Under the pieces are notes generated by a model. That model ran no database searches. It was not told where the DNA came from and was given only the letters and a program-made list of their open reading frames with translations. The position numbers were made by a program, and so were the translations under genes. 64,000 nt of DNA from Streptomyces sp. RB17 (GTDB lineage Bacteria; Actinomycetota; Actinomycetes; Streptomycetales; Streptomycetaceae): contig NZ_WEGL01000003.1 in the NCBI RefSeq assembly GCF_009604455.1, positions 186,001-250,000 of the forward strand, written 5' to 3'. Of the stretch, positions 35,183-42,795 are shown piece after piece. Numbering within the stretch: position 1 is the first letter of the stretch; every line of letters starts with the position of its first letter.

Positions 35183-35192
35183 GCCCTTGTGC

Positions 35193-36290
35193 CTACGCCG
35201 TCAGGCGCTTCACCGCGGCCTGGACGCGTTCGTCCGTCGCCGTCAGGGCCACCCGTACGAACTTCTCGCCCGCCTTGCCGTAGAAGTCGCCCGAGGCGAC
35301 GAGGATGCCCAGGTCGGCCAGGTGGGCGACGGTCTGCCAGCAGGACTCGTCCCTCGTGGCCCAGAGGTAGAGGCTGGCCTCGCTGTGTTCGATGCGGAAG
35401 CCGTGGCCCAGCAGCGCCGCCCGGAGGGCCTCGCGGCGGGCGGCGTAGCGCTCGCGCTGCTCGTGGACGTGGGTGTCGTCACCGAGGGCCGCCACGACCG
35501 CCGCCTGGGTCGGTGCGGAGGTCATCATGCCGCCGTGCTTGCGGATCTCCAGCAGCGGGCCCAGGACGGCCGGGTCGCCGGCGATGAAGGCCGCGCGGTA
35601 GCCCGCCAGGTTGGAACGCTTGGAGAGCGAGTGGACGGCCACGATGCCGTCGTAGGAGCCGCCGTTGACGTCGGGGTGCAGGACGGAGACCGGGTCGGCC
35701 TCCCAGCCCAGCTCCAGATAGCACTCGTCGGAGAACAGCAGGACGTCGTGGGCACGGGCCCAGGCGACGATGTCCGTGAGCTCCTGCTTCGACAGCACCT
35801 TGCCCGTCGGGTTGGACGGGGAGTTCAGCCAGAGGAGCCTGAGGTTCGATGGGTCCAGGTCGCGCGGGTCGTCGTAGGCCTCGTAGTCGGCGCGGGCGAG
35901 GCGGGCACCGACCTCGTAGGTGGGGTAGGCGAGGCGCGGGTAGGCCACCGTGTCGCCGGGGCCGAGACCCAGCTGGGTCGGCAGCCAGGCGACCAGTTCC
36001 TTGGAGCCGACGACCGGCAGGACATGGCGGTGGGTGACCTCGCGGGCGCCGAGACGGCGCTCCAGCCAGCCCGTGATCGCGTCGCGCAGCGCCGGGGTGC
36101 CCCAGACGGTCGGATAGCCCGGGGAGTCGGCCGCGTCGATCAGGGCCTTCTGGATCAGTTCGGGCACCGGGTCGACCGGGGTGCCCACAGAGAGGTCGAC
36201 GATCCCGTCGGGGTGCGCGGCGGCCGTCTTCTTGTACGGCTCCAGCTTGTCCCAGGGAAAGGTGGGAAGCCGCTCGGAGACTGCGGACAC
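35193..36290 (-). CDS. dapC: Succinyldiaminopimelate aminotransferase
   Basis: Product of 365 aa from GTG at 36290 (VSAVSERLPTFPWDKL); GTG at 36305 or TTG at 36323 are possible, and none has a clear ribosome site. It has the fold-type I PLP enzyme pattern: NSPSNPTGKV near residue 163, DECYLELGW near 195 and the PLP lysine in SLSKRSNLAGYR near 228. It matches the actinobacterial DapC (in some species also a prephenate aminotransferase) that acts before DapE. It lies just after the ferredoxin gene, the same pair as in mycobacteria. A long hairpin separates the two. Confidence 0.9.
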   Translation of the reverse strand: MSAVSERLPTFPWDKLEPYKKTAAAHPDGIVDLSVGTPVDPVPELIQKALIDAADSPGYPTVWGTPALRDAITGWLERRLGAREVTHRHVLPVVGSKELVAWLPTQLGLGPGDTVAYPRLAYPTYEVGARLARADYEAYDDPRDLDPSNLRLLWLNSPSNPTGKVLSKQELTDIVAWARAHDVLLFSDECYLELGWEADPVSVLHPDVNGGSYDGIVAVHSLSKRSNLAGYRAAFIAGDPAVLGPLLEIRKHGGMMTSAPTQAAVVAALGDDTHVHEQRERYAARREALRAALLGHGFRIEHSEASLYLWATRDESCWQTVAHLADLGILVASGDFYGKAGEKFVRVALTATDERVQAAVKRLTA

Positions 36291-36330
36291 GGGAATCAGG
36301 CTCACTTTCGTACGGTGCGGCAAACGCCGC

Positions 36331-36374
36331 GGTCCCGTACGGCGCCGATCGGGACGATCAGGCCGTACGGGACC
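36331..36374 (-). terminator. 12-bp inverted repeat between ferredoxin and dapC
   Basis: GGTCCCGTACGG (36331-36342) is the perfect complement of CCGTACGGGACC (36363-36374), with a 20-base loop. It follows the ferredoxin stop and precedes dapC. It could be a partial terminator or attenuator. Confidence 0.55.
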
Positions 36375-36416
36375 GAGGCGGCGCGGCTTGCGGGCGGCCG
36401 CCTGGCGCTCAGACGG

Positions 36417-36737
36417 TCACTCGCCCTGCGGCGGCAGCGCGGCGATGAAGGGGTGGTCGCGCTCGATCAGCCCCAGCTTGCTGGCACCGCCGGGAGAGCC
36501 GAGCTCGTCGAAGAACTCGACGTTCGCCTTGTAGTAGTCCTTCCACTCCTCCGGAGTGTCGTCCTCGTAGAAGATCGCCTCGACCGGGCAGACCGGCTCA
36601 CAGGCACCACAGTCGACGCATTCGTCCGGGTGGATGTACAAGGACCGCTGGCCCTCGTAGATGCAGTCGACCGGGCACTCCTCGATGCACGCCTTGTCCT
36701 TGACGTCGACACAAGGCTGCGCGATGACGTAGGTCAC
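36417..36737 (-). CDS. fdxA: 7Fe ferredoxin
   Basis: Product of 106 aa from GTG at 36737 with GGAGGAACG upstream. The N-terminal region supplies 3Fe-4S ligands (CVDVKDKACIEECPVDCI) and the next block the 4Fe-4S ligands (CVDCGACEPVCPVEAI), as in FdxA/FdxC-type ferredoxins of actinobacteria. The C-terminal 45 residues are an acidic helical extension usual for the type. It passes electrons to cytochromes P450 or other reductases; the partner is not encoded here. It forms a probable operon with dapC. Confidence 0.95.
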   Translation of the reverse strand: MTYVIAQPCVDVKDKACIEECPVDCIYEGQRSLYIHPDECVDCGACEPVCPVEAIFYEDDTPEEWKDYYKANVEFFDELGSPGGASKLGLIERDHPFIAALPPQGE

Positions 36738-36877
36738 GCTGTCGTTCCTCCTCGATAGGGCGCTGGCGGGCCTCCTCAGGCTCCGCCGCCTGGCGCGCGG
36801 GAGCGCGGCGTCGTCGATGCCCGCCCCTAGTATCTCCGTTCCGGAGCATGATCCGAACAGGAGGGGTGAACTGACCA

Positions 36878-38281
36878 GTGGAAATCTCGGCTGCAGGACG
36901 CCTTGAAGTCCGTATCACCCCTGCTGACGTGGGAAAACGGGTGTCGGTACGGCGGTTGAGCGAACCCGGCGCGGCGTCGGAGAAGTTCACCGACACGGTG
37001 GGTGTTCTCACATCATGGGACGGTGGCGTGCTCATGATCACACGGCGGGACGGGCGGAGTGTCCGGATCGCCGAGTCCGCGCTGGTCGCGGGCAAGGTCA
37101 TACCGGCCGCGCCGGCGCGCCGCCGCGGGCCCGCCGCCTCGTACGAGGAACTCGCGCGGGTCTGCTCGCGCGGCTGGCAGCCGCTGGAGACCGAGCGGCT
37201 CGGCGAGTGGGTGCTGCGGGCGTCCGGCGGGTTCACCCGGCGGGCCAACAGCGTGCTGCCGCTCGGCGACTCCGGCCTCCCCCTCGACGCGGCCCTCGCC
37301 GCCGTACGAAGCTGGTACGGCGAGCGTGGCCTGCCCGCCTACGTCCAGACGGCCACCGGAGCCGAGGGCACGCAGGAGTTGCTGTGCGCGGAGCTGGAGC
37401 GGCGCGGTTGGGTGCTGGAGGTGACGTCCGAGGTGTGGACCGGTGCCCTGGCGCCGGTCGCGGACCGGGCCGAGGGCACCGGTGTGCTGCTGTCCCGGGA
37501 GGCGGACGAGGCGTGGCTCGCCCGGTACCAGCGCAAGGGGGTGAGCGAGGTGGCCCTGCGGGTGCTCGGCGGGGGTCCGTCGGTGTGGTTCGCGACCGTG
37601 CCCGGTGCCGGCGACGAGCCCCCGGCGGCGATCGGGCGGTGTGTCGTGGACGGGCGGTGGGCCGGGTTCGCGGCGGTCGAGGTGGACCCCGGCCGCCGTC
37701 GGCAGGGCCTCGCCACCGAGGTGATGGCCGCGCTGGCCCGACGGGCCCTGGACGAGGGCGCCTCGGCAGCGTGGCTCCAGGTCGAGACGGACAACGCGGG
37801 CGCCCGCGCGCTGTACGCCGCCATGGGCTTCACACCGCACCACGCGTATCACCATTACCGGGCACCGGACACGGCAGGGTCCGACGATCGGAACGGCGAG
37901 ACGGACACATCCGCGAACCGGAACCGGCGAATGGACGCAGCCACCGACTCGGCCGAAGGCCTCGACCGGGCGACGGACACGGCCGACGACCCGAACACCA
38001 CCACGGCAACGGACGCGGTCGGCGATCCGGACACCACCGCGGACACACCGGGCCACCAGACCCACACCGCCGCACCCGCCGACCACCACGCCCCGGCGGC
38101 CGGCCGCGCCGGAGCCCGCACCCCCGCAACCAACGCGGCCGGCGACCGGGACACCTCCGCGGACACACCAGGCCACCCGAGCCACCGGACCCGCGCCGCC
38201 ACACCCGTCGGCCGCCATGAGACGGGAGCCGTCGAGGAGCGAGGCCGGAAGTCCGAGGATTCCGGGCCGGTGGGGTCGTAG
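36878..38281 (+). CDS. GNAT acetyltransferase with repetitive C-terminal tail
   Basis: Product of 467 aa from GTG at 36878 (AGGAGGGG upstream). Residues about 1-75 form a small beta domain (ITPADVGKRVSVRR). Residues 90-200 are a degenerate first GNAT-like half. Residues 220-330 are a GNAT with VEVDPGRRRQGLATEVM (acetyl-CoA loop) and NAGARALYAAMGF. After residue 332 follow about 135 residues of Asp/Thr/Pro/His low-complexity sequence with a 40-residue (120-base) internal duplication (GDPDTTADTPGH, then GDRDTSADTPGH). The acceptor is unknown. The tail looks like a recent addition, since the acetyltransferase fold is already complete. Confidence 0.85.
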   Translation: MEISAAGRLEVRITPADVGKRVSVRRLSEPGAASEKFTDTVGVLTSWDGGVLMITRRDGRSVRIAESALVAGKVIPAAPARRRGPAASYEELARVCSRGWQPLETERLGEWVLRASGGFTRRANSVLPLGDSGLPLDAALAAVRSWYGERGLPAYVQTATGAEGTQELLCAELERRGWVLEVTSEVWTGALAPVADRAEGTGVLLSREADEAWLARYQRKGVSEVALRVLGGGPSVWFATVPGAGDEPPAAIGRCVVDGRWAGFAAVEVDPGRRRQGLATEVMAALARRALDEGASAAWLQVETDNAGARALYAAMGFTPHHAYHHYRAPDTAGSDDRNGETDTSANRNRRMDAATDSAEGLDRATDTADDPNTTTATDAVGDPDTTADTPGHQTHTAAPADHHAPAAGRAGARTPATNAAGDRDTSADTPGHPSHRTRAATPVGRHETGAVEERGRKSEDSGPVGS

Positions 38282-38310
38282 AACCCGCCGTGGGAGGGCA
38301 TGAGCCTGGC

Positions 38311-39177
38311 ATGCGTCACCCGTATCTGCCGCCGCCGTATCCGCCCCCGCCGGAGCGGTCGGCCGAGCTGCGTCGCAGGTTCGCCGAGGAGGCACGGTCC
38401 GAGCGGCCGGATCTGTCGGCGCTGTGCCTGCTGATCGGCGCCGAGGGGGACGGCACGCTGGACGAGGCCGGGATCGACGCCGCCCAGCTGGAGCTGGACC
38501 GGCTCGCGGGCGAGCTGCCGTACCGGCCGGGCGGGCCGCAGGCGTGGGCGGAGGCCGTACGGCGGCTGCTCGGGGCGCGCTACGGCTTCCACGGGACACC
38601 CGGCGACTACGACCGGCTGGAGTCCTCCCTGCTGCACGAGGTGCTGCGACGGCGGCGCGGGCTGCCGATCCTGCTGTCGGTGGTGTGGCTGGAGGCCGCG
38701 CGACGGGCGGGGGCTCCGGTGTACGGGGTCGCGCTGCCGGGGCACTTCGTGGTCGGGTTCGGCGCGGCGGAGGAGCAGGTGCTGGCCGATCCGTTCGACG
38801 GCGGGCGGGTGCTGACCGGGGCGGACGCGGAGATGCTCGTGGTGGGGGCCACGGGAGCGCCGCTGGACGCCTCGATGCTGGAGCCCGCGACGCCGCTGGA
38901 GGTCGTCCAGCGGATCCTGAACAACATCCGCGCGTGGGCTGCCGCCCGGCCGGAGCGGTCGGACGTGGCGCTGTGGGCCGTGGAGCTGGCGCTGCTGGTG
39001 CCCTCGCATCCGGCTCGGCTGCGGTACGAGCGCGGGCAACTTCTCGTGCAGCGGGGCGAGTTCTCGTCAGGCGCGGAAGAGCTGGAACACTATGCCGACC
39101 TGATCGAGGTGGTGGACGAGTCGGCCGCGCTGAAGGTACGGCAGCAGGCGGGTACCGCTCGCGCGATGCTCAACTGA
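38311..39177 (+). CDS. SirB1/transglutaminase-like and TPR protein
   Basis: Product of 288 aa from ATG at 38311; GTG at 38290 is also open. After a Pro-rich start (YLPPPYPPPPE), the transglutaminase-like core carries YDRLESSLLHEVLRRRRGLP and the VYGVALPGHFVVGFG strand. The latter supplies the conserved His, but the Cys of active transglutaminases is not evident. The C-terminal 90 residues are helical and TPR-like. The SirB1_N family has no proven activity. It is convergent with the response regulator. Confidence 0.82.
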   Translation: MRHPYLPPPYPPPPERSAELRRRFAEEARSERPDLSALCLLIGAEGDGTLDEAGIDAAQLELDRLAGELPYRPGGPQAWAEAVRRLLGARYGFHGTPGDYDRLESSLLHEVLRRRRGLPILLSVVWLEAARRAGAPVYGVALPGHFVVGFGAAEEQVLADPFDGGRVLTGADAEMLVVGATGAPLDASMLEPATPLEVVQRILNNIRAWAAARPERSDVALWAVELALLVPSHPARLRYERGQLLVQRGEFSSGAEELEHYADLIEVVDESAALKVRQQAGTARAMLN

Positions 39178-39181
39178 CCCC

Positions 39182-39796
39182 TCAGAGCCATCCCTTCTCC
39201 CGCGCTGTCCGTACCGCCTCCGCCCTGTTCCGTACCGCCAGCTTCTGGATGGCCGTGGAGAGGTAGTTGCGGACCGTGCCCTGGGAGAGGTGGAGGGCCT
39301 TGGCCAGTTCGGCGTTGGTGGAGCCGTCCGCGGCGGCGCGGAGCACCTCGCGTTCGCGTTCGGTGAGCGGGTTCGCGCCCTCGGCGAGCGCGGCGGCGGC
39401 GAGCGTGGGGTCGATGACCCGCTCGCCGGACAGCACCTTGCGGATCGCCTCGGCGAGCTGGGCGGCCGGGGCGTCCTTGACGAGGAAGGCGTCGGCGCCG
39501 GCCTCCATGGCGCTGCGCAGATAGCCGGGGCGGCCGAAGGTCGTGAGAACGACCAGCTTGACCTGCGGGAACTCCCGGTGGACCTGGGCGGCCGCCTCGA
39601 TGCCGGTGCAGCCGGGCATCTCGATGTCGAGCAGCGCCACGTCCACGCCGTACGCGCCGACGGCCGCCAGCACCTGGTCACCGCGCGCGACCTGGGCGAC
39701 GACCTCGATGTCCTCCTCCAGGCCGAGCAGCGCGGCCAGGGCCTCGCGGACCATCGACTGGTCCTCGGCCAGCAGGACCTTGATCGTGCTCGTCAT
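39182..39796 (-). CDS. NarL/LuxR-family response regulator
   Basis: Product of 204 aa from ATG at 39796. The receiver domain has acidic pair ED at residues 10-11, phosphoacceptor Asp in ALLDIEMPG near 55 and Lys in LVKDAP near 105. The LuxR-type helix-turn-helix is NPLTEREREVLRAAADGSTNAELAKALHLSQGTV split over residues 145-180. It overlaps the kinase stop by four bases (ATGA). It is the last gene of the four-gene ABC/two-component operon. The palindrome at 42715-42728 is a candidate binding site. Confidence 0.92.
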   Translation of the reverse strand: MTSTIKVLLAEDQSMVREALAALLGLEEDIEVVAQVARGDQVLAAVGAYGVDVALLDIEMPGCTGIEAAAQVHREFPQVKLVVLTTFGRPGYLRSAMEAGADAFLVKDAPAAQLAEAIRKVLSGERVIDPTLAAAALAEGANPLTEREREVLRAAADGSTNAELAKALHLSQGTVRNYLSTAIQKLAVRNRAEAVRTAREKGWL

Positions 39797-40992
39797 GCCC
39801 CGGATCCTACGTGCCCCGAAGGGGCCGCGGGGACGCGGGCGACCAGCCGGAATCCGTGCTTGATCCGGCCCGCCTCCAGGGTGCCGCCGGCCTTCTCCAG
39901 CCGCTCGGTGAGACCGGTCAGACCGTTGCCAGGACCGCTGCCGTCGCGGCCGGATCCGTTGTCCTCGACGGAGAGTTCGAGCATCGCGCCGTCCAGCGTC
40001 TGGCGGTGGGTGAGCTGGACGAGGCACCTGTCGGCGCCGCTGTGCCGGACCACGTTGGTGACCGCCTCGCGCAGCGCCCAGGCGAGCGCGGACTCGCACT
40101 CCTCGGGGACACCGTCGAGGTGGGGCTCGGCGGGCACCTCGGCGCCGACGCCGGCGGCGGTCAGGGCGACCTGGGCGCCGGCGAGCTCGTCGGCGAGCCG
40201 GGGGCGGCGGTAGCCGGTGACGGCCTCCCGTACGTCGACCAGGGCCTGCCGGCTGACCTGTTCGATGTCGGCGACCTGCTGGGCCGCCTTCTCGGGCTGG
40301 CCGGGCAGCATCCGCCCGGCCAGCTCGCTCTTCAGCGTGATCAGGGAGAGCGAGTGGCCGAGCAGGTCGTGCAGGTCACGGGCGAGCCGCAGCCGCTCCT
40401 CGTTGGCGGCGAGCTGGGCGACGGTGGCCCGGGCCTTGCGCAACTCGACGGTCGTACGGACGAGTTGGCCGACGCCGACCATCGCGAAGCCGATGAGGAC
40501 GACGAGGAGCAGGGTGTCGTCCGGCTTCTCGCCCCAGTGCCGTCCGACCAGGTACATCACCACGGCCGTCGACGGGATCGCCCAGTACGCGGCCCGGACC
40601 GGCAGGGTGGCCCCGCAGGCGACCGAGAGGTACACGAACAGGCCGAGCCAGGCGGGGCCGAGCGTGTAGGCCAGGACAGGGGCGAGGACGGCGAGGACCG
40701 CCAGCATCGAGACGACGGTCCTCGGCGAGAAGGGCCGCCCCATGTTCCGGAAGACCAGCGACAGGTAGGTGACGACGAAGGCGGTCAGGCCGAGCGCGCC
40801 GGCCACCGTGCCGCCCGTGGTGTGCCGGCCGCTGGTCAGATCGTGGAGCGGTGAGCTGAGAAAGATCAGCCAGACCCCGATCCACAGCGTCTTGACCATC
40901 AGCTCGCGCCGGTTGCGCGGCCCCTGGCCGATCTGCACCTGGTGCTCCGGCCGCCGCTCGCAGACCTGCGGGTCTTCCGTCATCATGCTCAC
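39793..40992 (-). CDS. HisKA_3 sensor histidine kinase
   Basis: Product of 399 aa from GTG at 40992, which overlaps the permease stop (GTGA). Residues about 25-175 contain five or six membrane spans without a large extracellular loop. The H-box RLARDLHDLLGHSLSLI near residue 210 and HATPase_c motifs (REAVTNVVRHS near 305, VEDNGSG near 340, GNGLTGL near 355) are complete. The intramembrane sensor type, next to an ABC exporter, resembles DesK- or LiaS-like kinases that sense membrane state or the transporter. It phosphorylates the adjacent regulator. Confidence 0.92.
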   Translation of the reverse strand: MSMMTEDPQVCERRPEHQVQIGQGPRNRRELMVKTLWIGVWLIFLSSPLHDLTSGRHTTGGTVAGALGLTAFVVTYLSLVFRNMGRPFSPRTVVSMLAVLAVLAPVLAYTLGPAWLGLFVYLSVACGATLPVRAAYWAIPSTAVVMYLVGRHWGEKPDDTLLLVVLIGFAMVGVGQLVRTTVELRKARATVAQLAANEERLRLARDLHDLLGHSLSLITLKSELAGRMLPGQPEKAAQQVADIEQVSRQALVDVREAVTGYRRPRLADELAGAQVALTAAGVGAEVPAEPHLDGVPEECESALAWALREAVTNVVRHSGADRCLVQLTHRQTLDGAMLELSVEDNGSGRDGSGPGNGLTGLTERLEKAGGTLEAGRIKHGFRLVARVPAAPSGHVGSGA

Positions 40993-41729
40993 GCCTTCAG
41001 CGTGTCCTTCCGGTACAGCCAGGCCGCGCCGCCCGCGAAGAGGACGAAGTAGACGGCGAGGATGGCGATGTCCGTCGCACTCGGCGCCTGGCTCTGTTCG
41101 ATGGCCCGTCCCAGTGCAGCGTACGCGTGCGTGGGCAGCCACTTCGCGATGTCCTGAAGGGTCTTCGGGAAGGTGGTGGACGGCATCCACAGGCCGCCGA
41201 GGATCGACAGACCGAAGTAGATGATCATCGTGATCGGGCGGACCGCGTCACCGGAGGCGACGTAGCCGATGGCGACGCCGAGCGCGGCGAAGACGAGGCT
41301 GCCGGCCCAGATGACCCCGGTGAGGGCCAGCCACTGCCAGGCGTCCAGGTGGACGTGCTTGATCGCGGCGGCGGCGACGAACACCACGATGATCGACGGC
41401 AGGCTCACCACGGCGGCGCTGGCGGTCTTGGCGAGGACGTAGCCGCGCCCGGGCAGCGGGGTCAGCCGCAGCTGCCGTACCCAGCCGTTCTCGCGCTCCT
41501 TGGCGATGCGCTCGCTGTTGCCCATCAGGACGGCCGTCAGGGCGCCGAAGGAGGCCATGGAGACCATCAGGTAGGTGGCGACGGTCAGGCCGGTGCCGTC
41601 GACCTTGGAGGTGGAGCCGGAGCTGCTGGAGAAGATCAGGAACAGGATCGAGGGGTAGAGCACCGAGAAGAACAGGAACTTCCTGTTGCGCAGGGCACGG
41701 GCCAGTTCGAGCTTGATCAGGGCGTTCAT
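40989..41729 (-). CDS. ABC-2 type transporter permease
   Basis: Product of 246 aa from ATG at 41729, overlapping the ATPase stop by four bases. Six membrane spans are visible, with a first span after the basic NALIKLELARALRNRKF and the ABC-2 loop NSERIAKERENGWVRQLRL near residue 75. This is the membrane part of an efflux pump for a lipid, peptide or antibiotic. It pairs with the upstream ATPase and is cotranscribed with a sensor kinase and regulator, as in bacitracin- or membrane-stress systems. Confidence 0.92.
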   Translation of the reverse strand: MNALIKLELARALRNRKFLFFSVLYPSILFLIFSSSSGSTSKVDGTGLTVATYLMVSMASFGALTAVLMGNSERIAKERENGWVRQLRLTPLPGRGYVLAKTASAAVVSLPSIIVVFVAAAAIKHVHLDAWQWLALTGVIWAGSLVFAALGVAIGYVASGDAVRPITMIIYFGLSILGGLWMPSTTFPKTLQDIAKWLPTHAYAALGRAIEQSQAPSATDIAILAVYFVLFAGGAAWLYRKDTLKA

Positions 41730-42664
41730 GACTGCTTGGCCTCCTCGGCCTCCGTGATGGCGACGAAGGCCTGCTCCAGACCGAGACCGGCGACTTCGAG
41801 GTTGCGGGGGAAGACACCGAGGCCGTACAGGGCGTGCACGGTGGCGTCGGCGTCGGACGACTGGATGCGGACGGTCTGGCCCGATACGTCGATCGAGGTC
41901 AGGAACGGCAGGGCGCGCAGGGCGGCCTCGTCGATCTCGCCCTCCAGGTCGAAGGCGACCCGGCGGGCGCCCGCCTTGGCCTTGATCTCGGCGGCGGTGC
42001 CGTCGGCGAGCAGCCGGCCGCGGTGCAGTACGAGCACGCGGTCCGCGATGGCGTCGGCCTCTTCGAGGTAGTGGGTGGCGAAGAGGACGGTACGGCCCTG
42101 GTCGGCCTGCTCGCGCATGGTGGCCCAGAAGGCCTGGCGGGCGGAGACGTCCATGCCGGTGGTCGGCTCGTCCAGGATGATCAGATCGCTGTCACCGGCG
42201 GTGGCGAGGGCGAAGCGGACGCGCTGGGCCTGGCCGCCGGAGAGCTTGTTGACCTTGCGGTCGGCGATCTGCGTGATGCCCGCGCGGGCCATGACGTCCG
42301 CGGCCTTGTACGGCTTCGGGTGCAGCGAGCAGCCCAGCTTGACCAGTTCCTCGACGGTGACCTCGTCCATCAGGCCGCCGCTCTGCAGCATGGCCCCCAC
42401 CCGCCCGGCGACGATCGCGTCACGGGGGGTGCCGCCGAACAGGCTCACCGTGCCGCCGTCGGCCTGCTTGAGGCCGAGCAGCAGGTCGAGGGTGGTGGAC
42501 TTGCCGGCCCCGTTCGGGCCGAGGAGGGCGACGGTCTCGCCCGGGTACAGCCGGAGCGAGAGCCCGTCGACGGCCTTCACGCTCCCGTACGTCTTGGTCA
42601 CCTGGTCGAAGCCGACCACCGGGGTGGTGGTGGCCGGTGCCGCAGTTGTCGTCATGGCATCCAT
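41726..42664 (-). CDS. ABC transporter ATP-binding protein
   Basis: Product of 312 aa from ATG at 42664 (a second ATG at 42655 is possible). Walker A is GPNGAGKST near residue 50, the Q-loop MLQSGGL near 93, signature LSGGQAQRV near 142, Walker B LIILDEPTTG near 162 and the H-loop THYLEEAD near 195. The last 90 residues are a regulatory domain. It powers the adjacent ABC-2 permease. It is the first gene of the operon, which has a NarL-type palindrome 51-64 bases before it. Confidence 0.95.
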   Translation of the reverse strand: MDAMTTTAAPATTTPVVGFDQVTKTYGSVKAVDGLSLRLYPGETVALLGPNGAGKSTTLDLLLGLKQADGGTVSLFGGTPRDAIVAGRVGAMLQSGGLMDEVTVEELVKLGCSLHPKPYKAADVMARAGITQIADRKVNKLSGGQAQRVRFALATAGDSDLIILDEPTTGMDVSARQAFWATMREQADQGRTVLFATHYLEEADAIADRVLVLHRGRLLADGTAAEIKAKAGARRVAFDLEGEIDEAALRALPFLTSIDVSGQTVRIQSSDADATVHALYGLGVFPRNLEVAGLGLEQAFVAITEAEEAKQS

Positions 42665-42714
42665 GCTCGCGGCGGCGGCGGGTGCGGGGCAGTGTCGGGG
42701 GTCCTGAGTGCCGG

Positions 42715-42728
42715 ATGACAGATGTCAT
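42715..42728. promoter_or_regulatory. Candidate response-regulator operator ATGACA-GA-TGTCAT
   Basis: A perfect 6-bp-arm palindrome with a 2-base centre lies 51 bases upstream of the ABC ATPase start. It has the layout of sites bound by NarL/DesR-type regulators, and such a regulator is the last gene of this operon. Autoregulation is inference. Confidence 0.55.
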
Positions 42729-42754
42729 ACGGATCGGGTGACGGGCATGGCGAA

Positions 42755-42780
42755 GGGGGCGCCCGGCGGTGGGCGCCCCC
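42755..42780 (-). terminator. Terminator after the YoaR-like gene
   Basis: A perfect 10-bp stem GGGGGCGCCC (42755-42764 with 42771-42780) with a 6-base loop lies 15 bases after the stop of the 2.4-kb minus-strand gene. Confidence 0.75.
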
Positions 42781-42795
42781 TGCCGTGTCGCCGTG

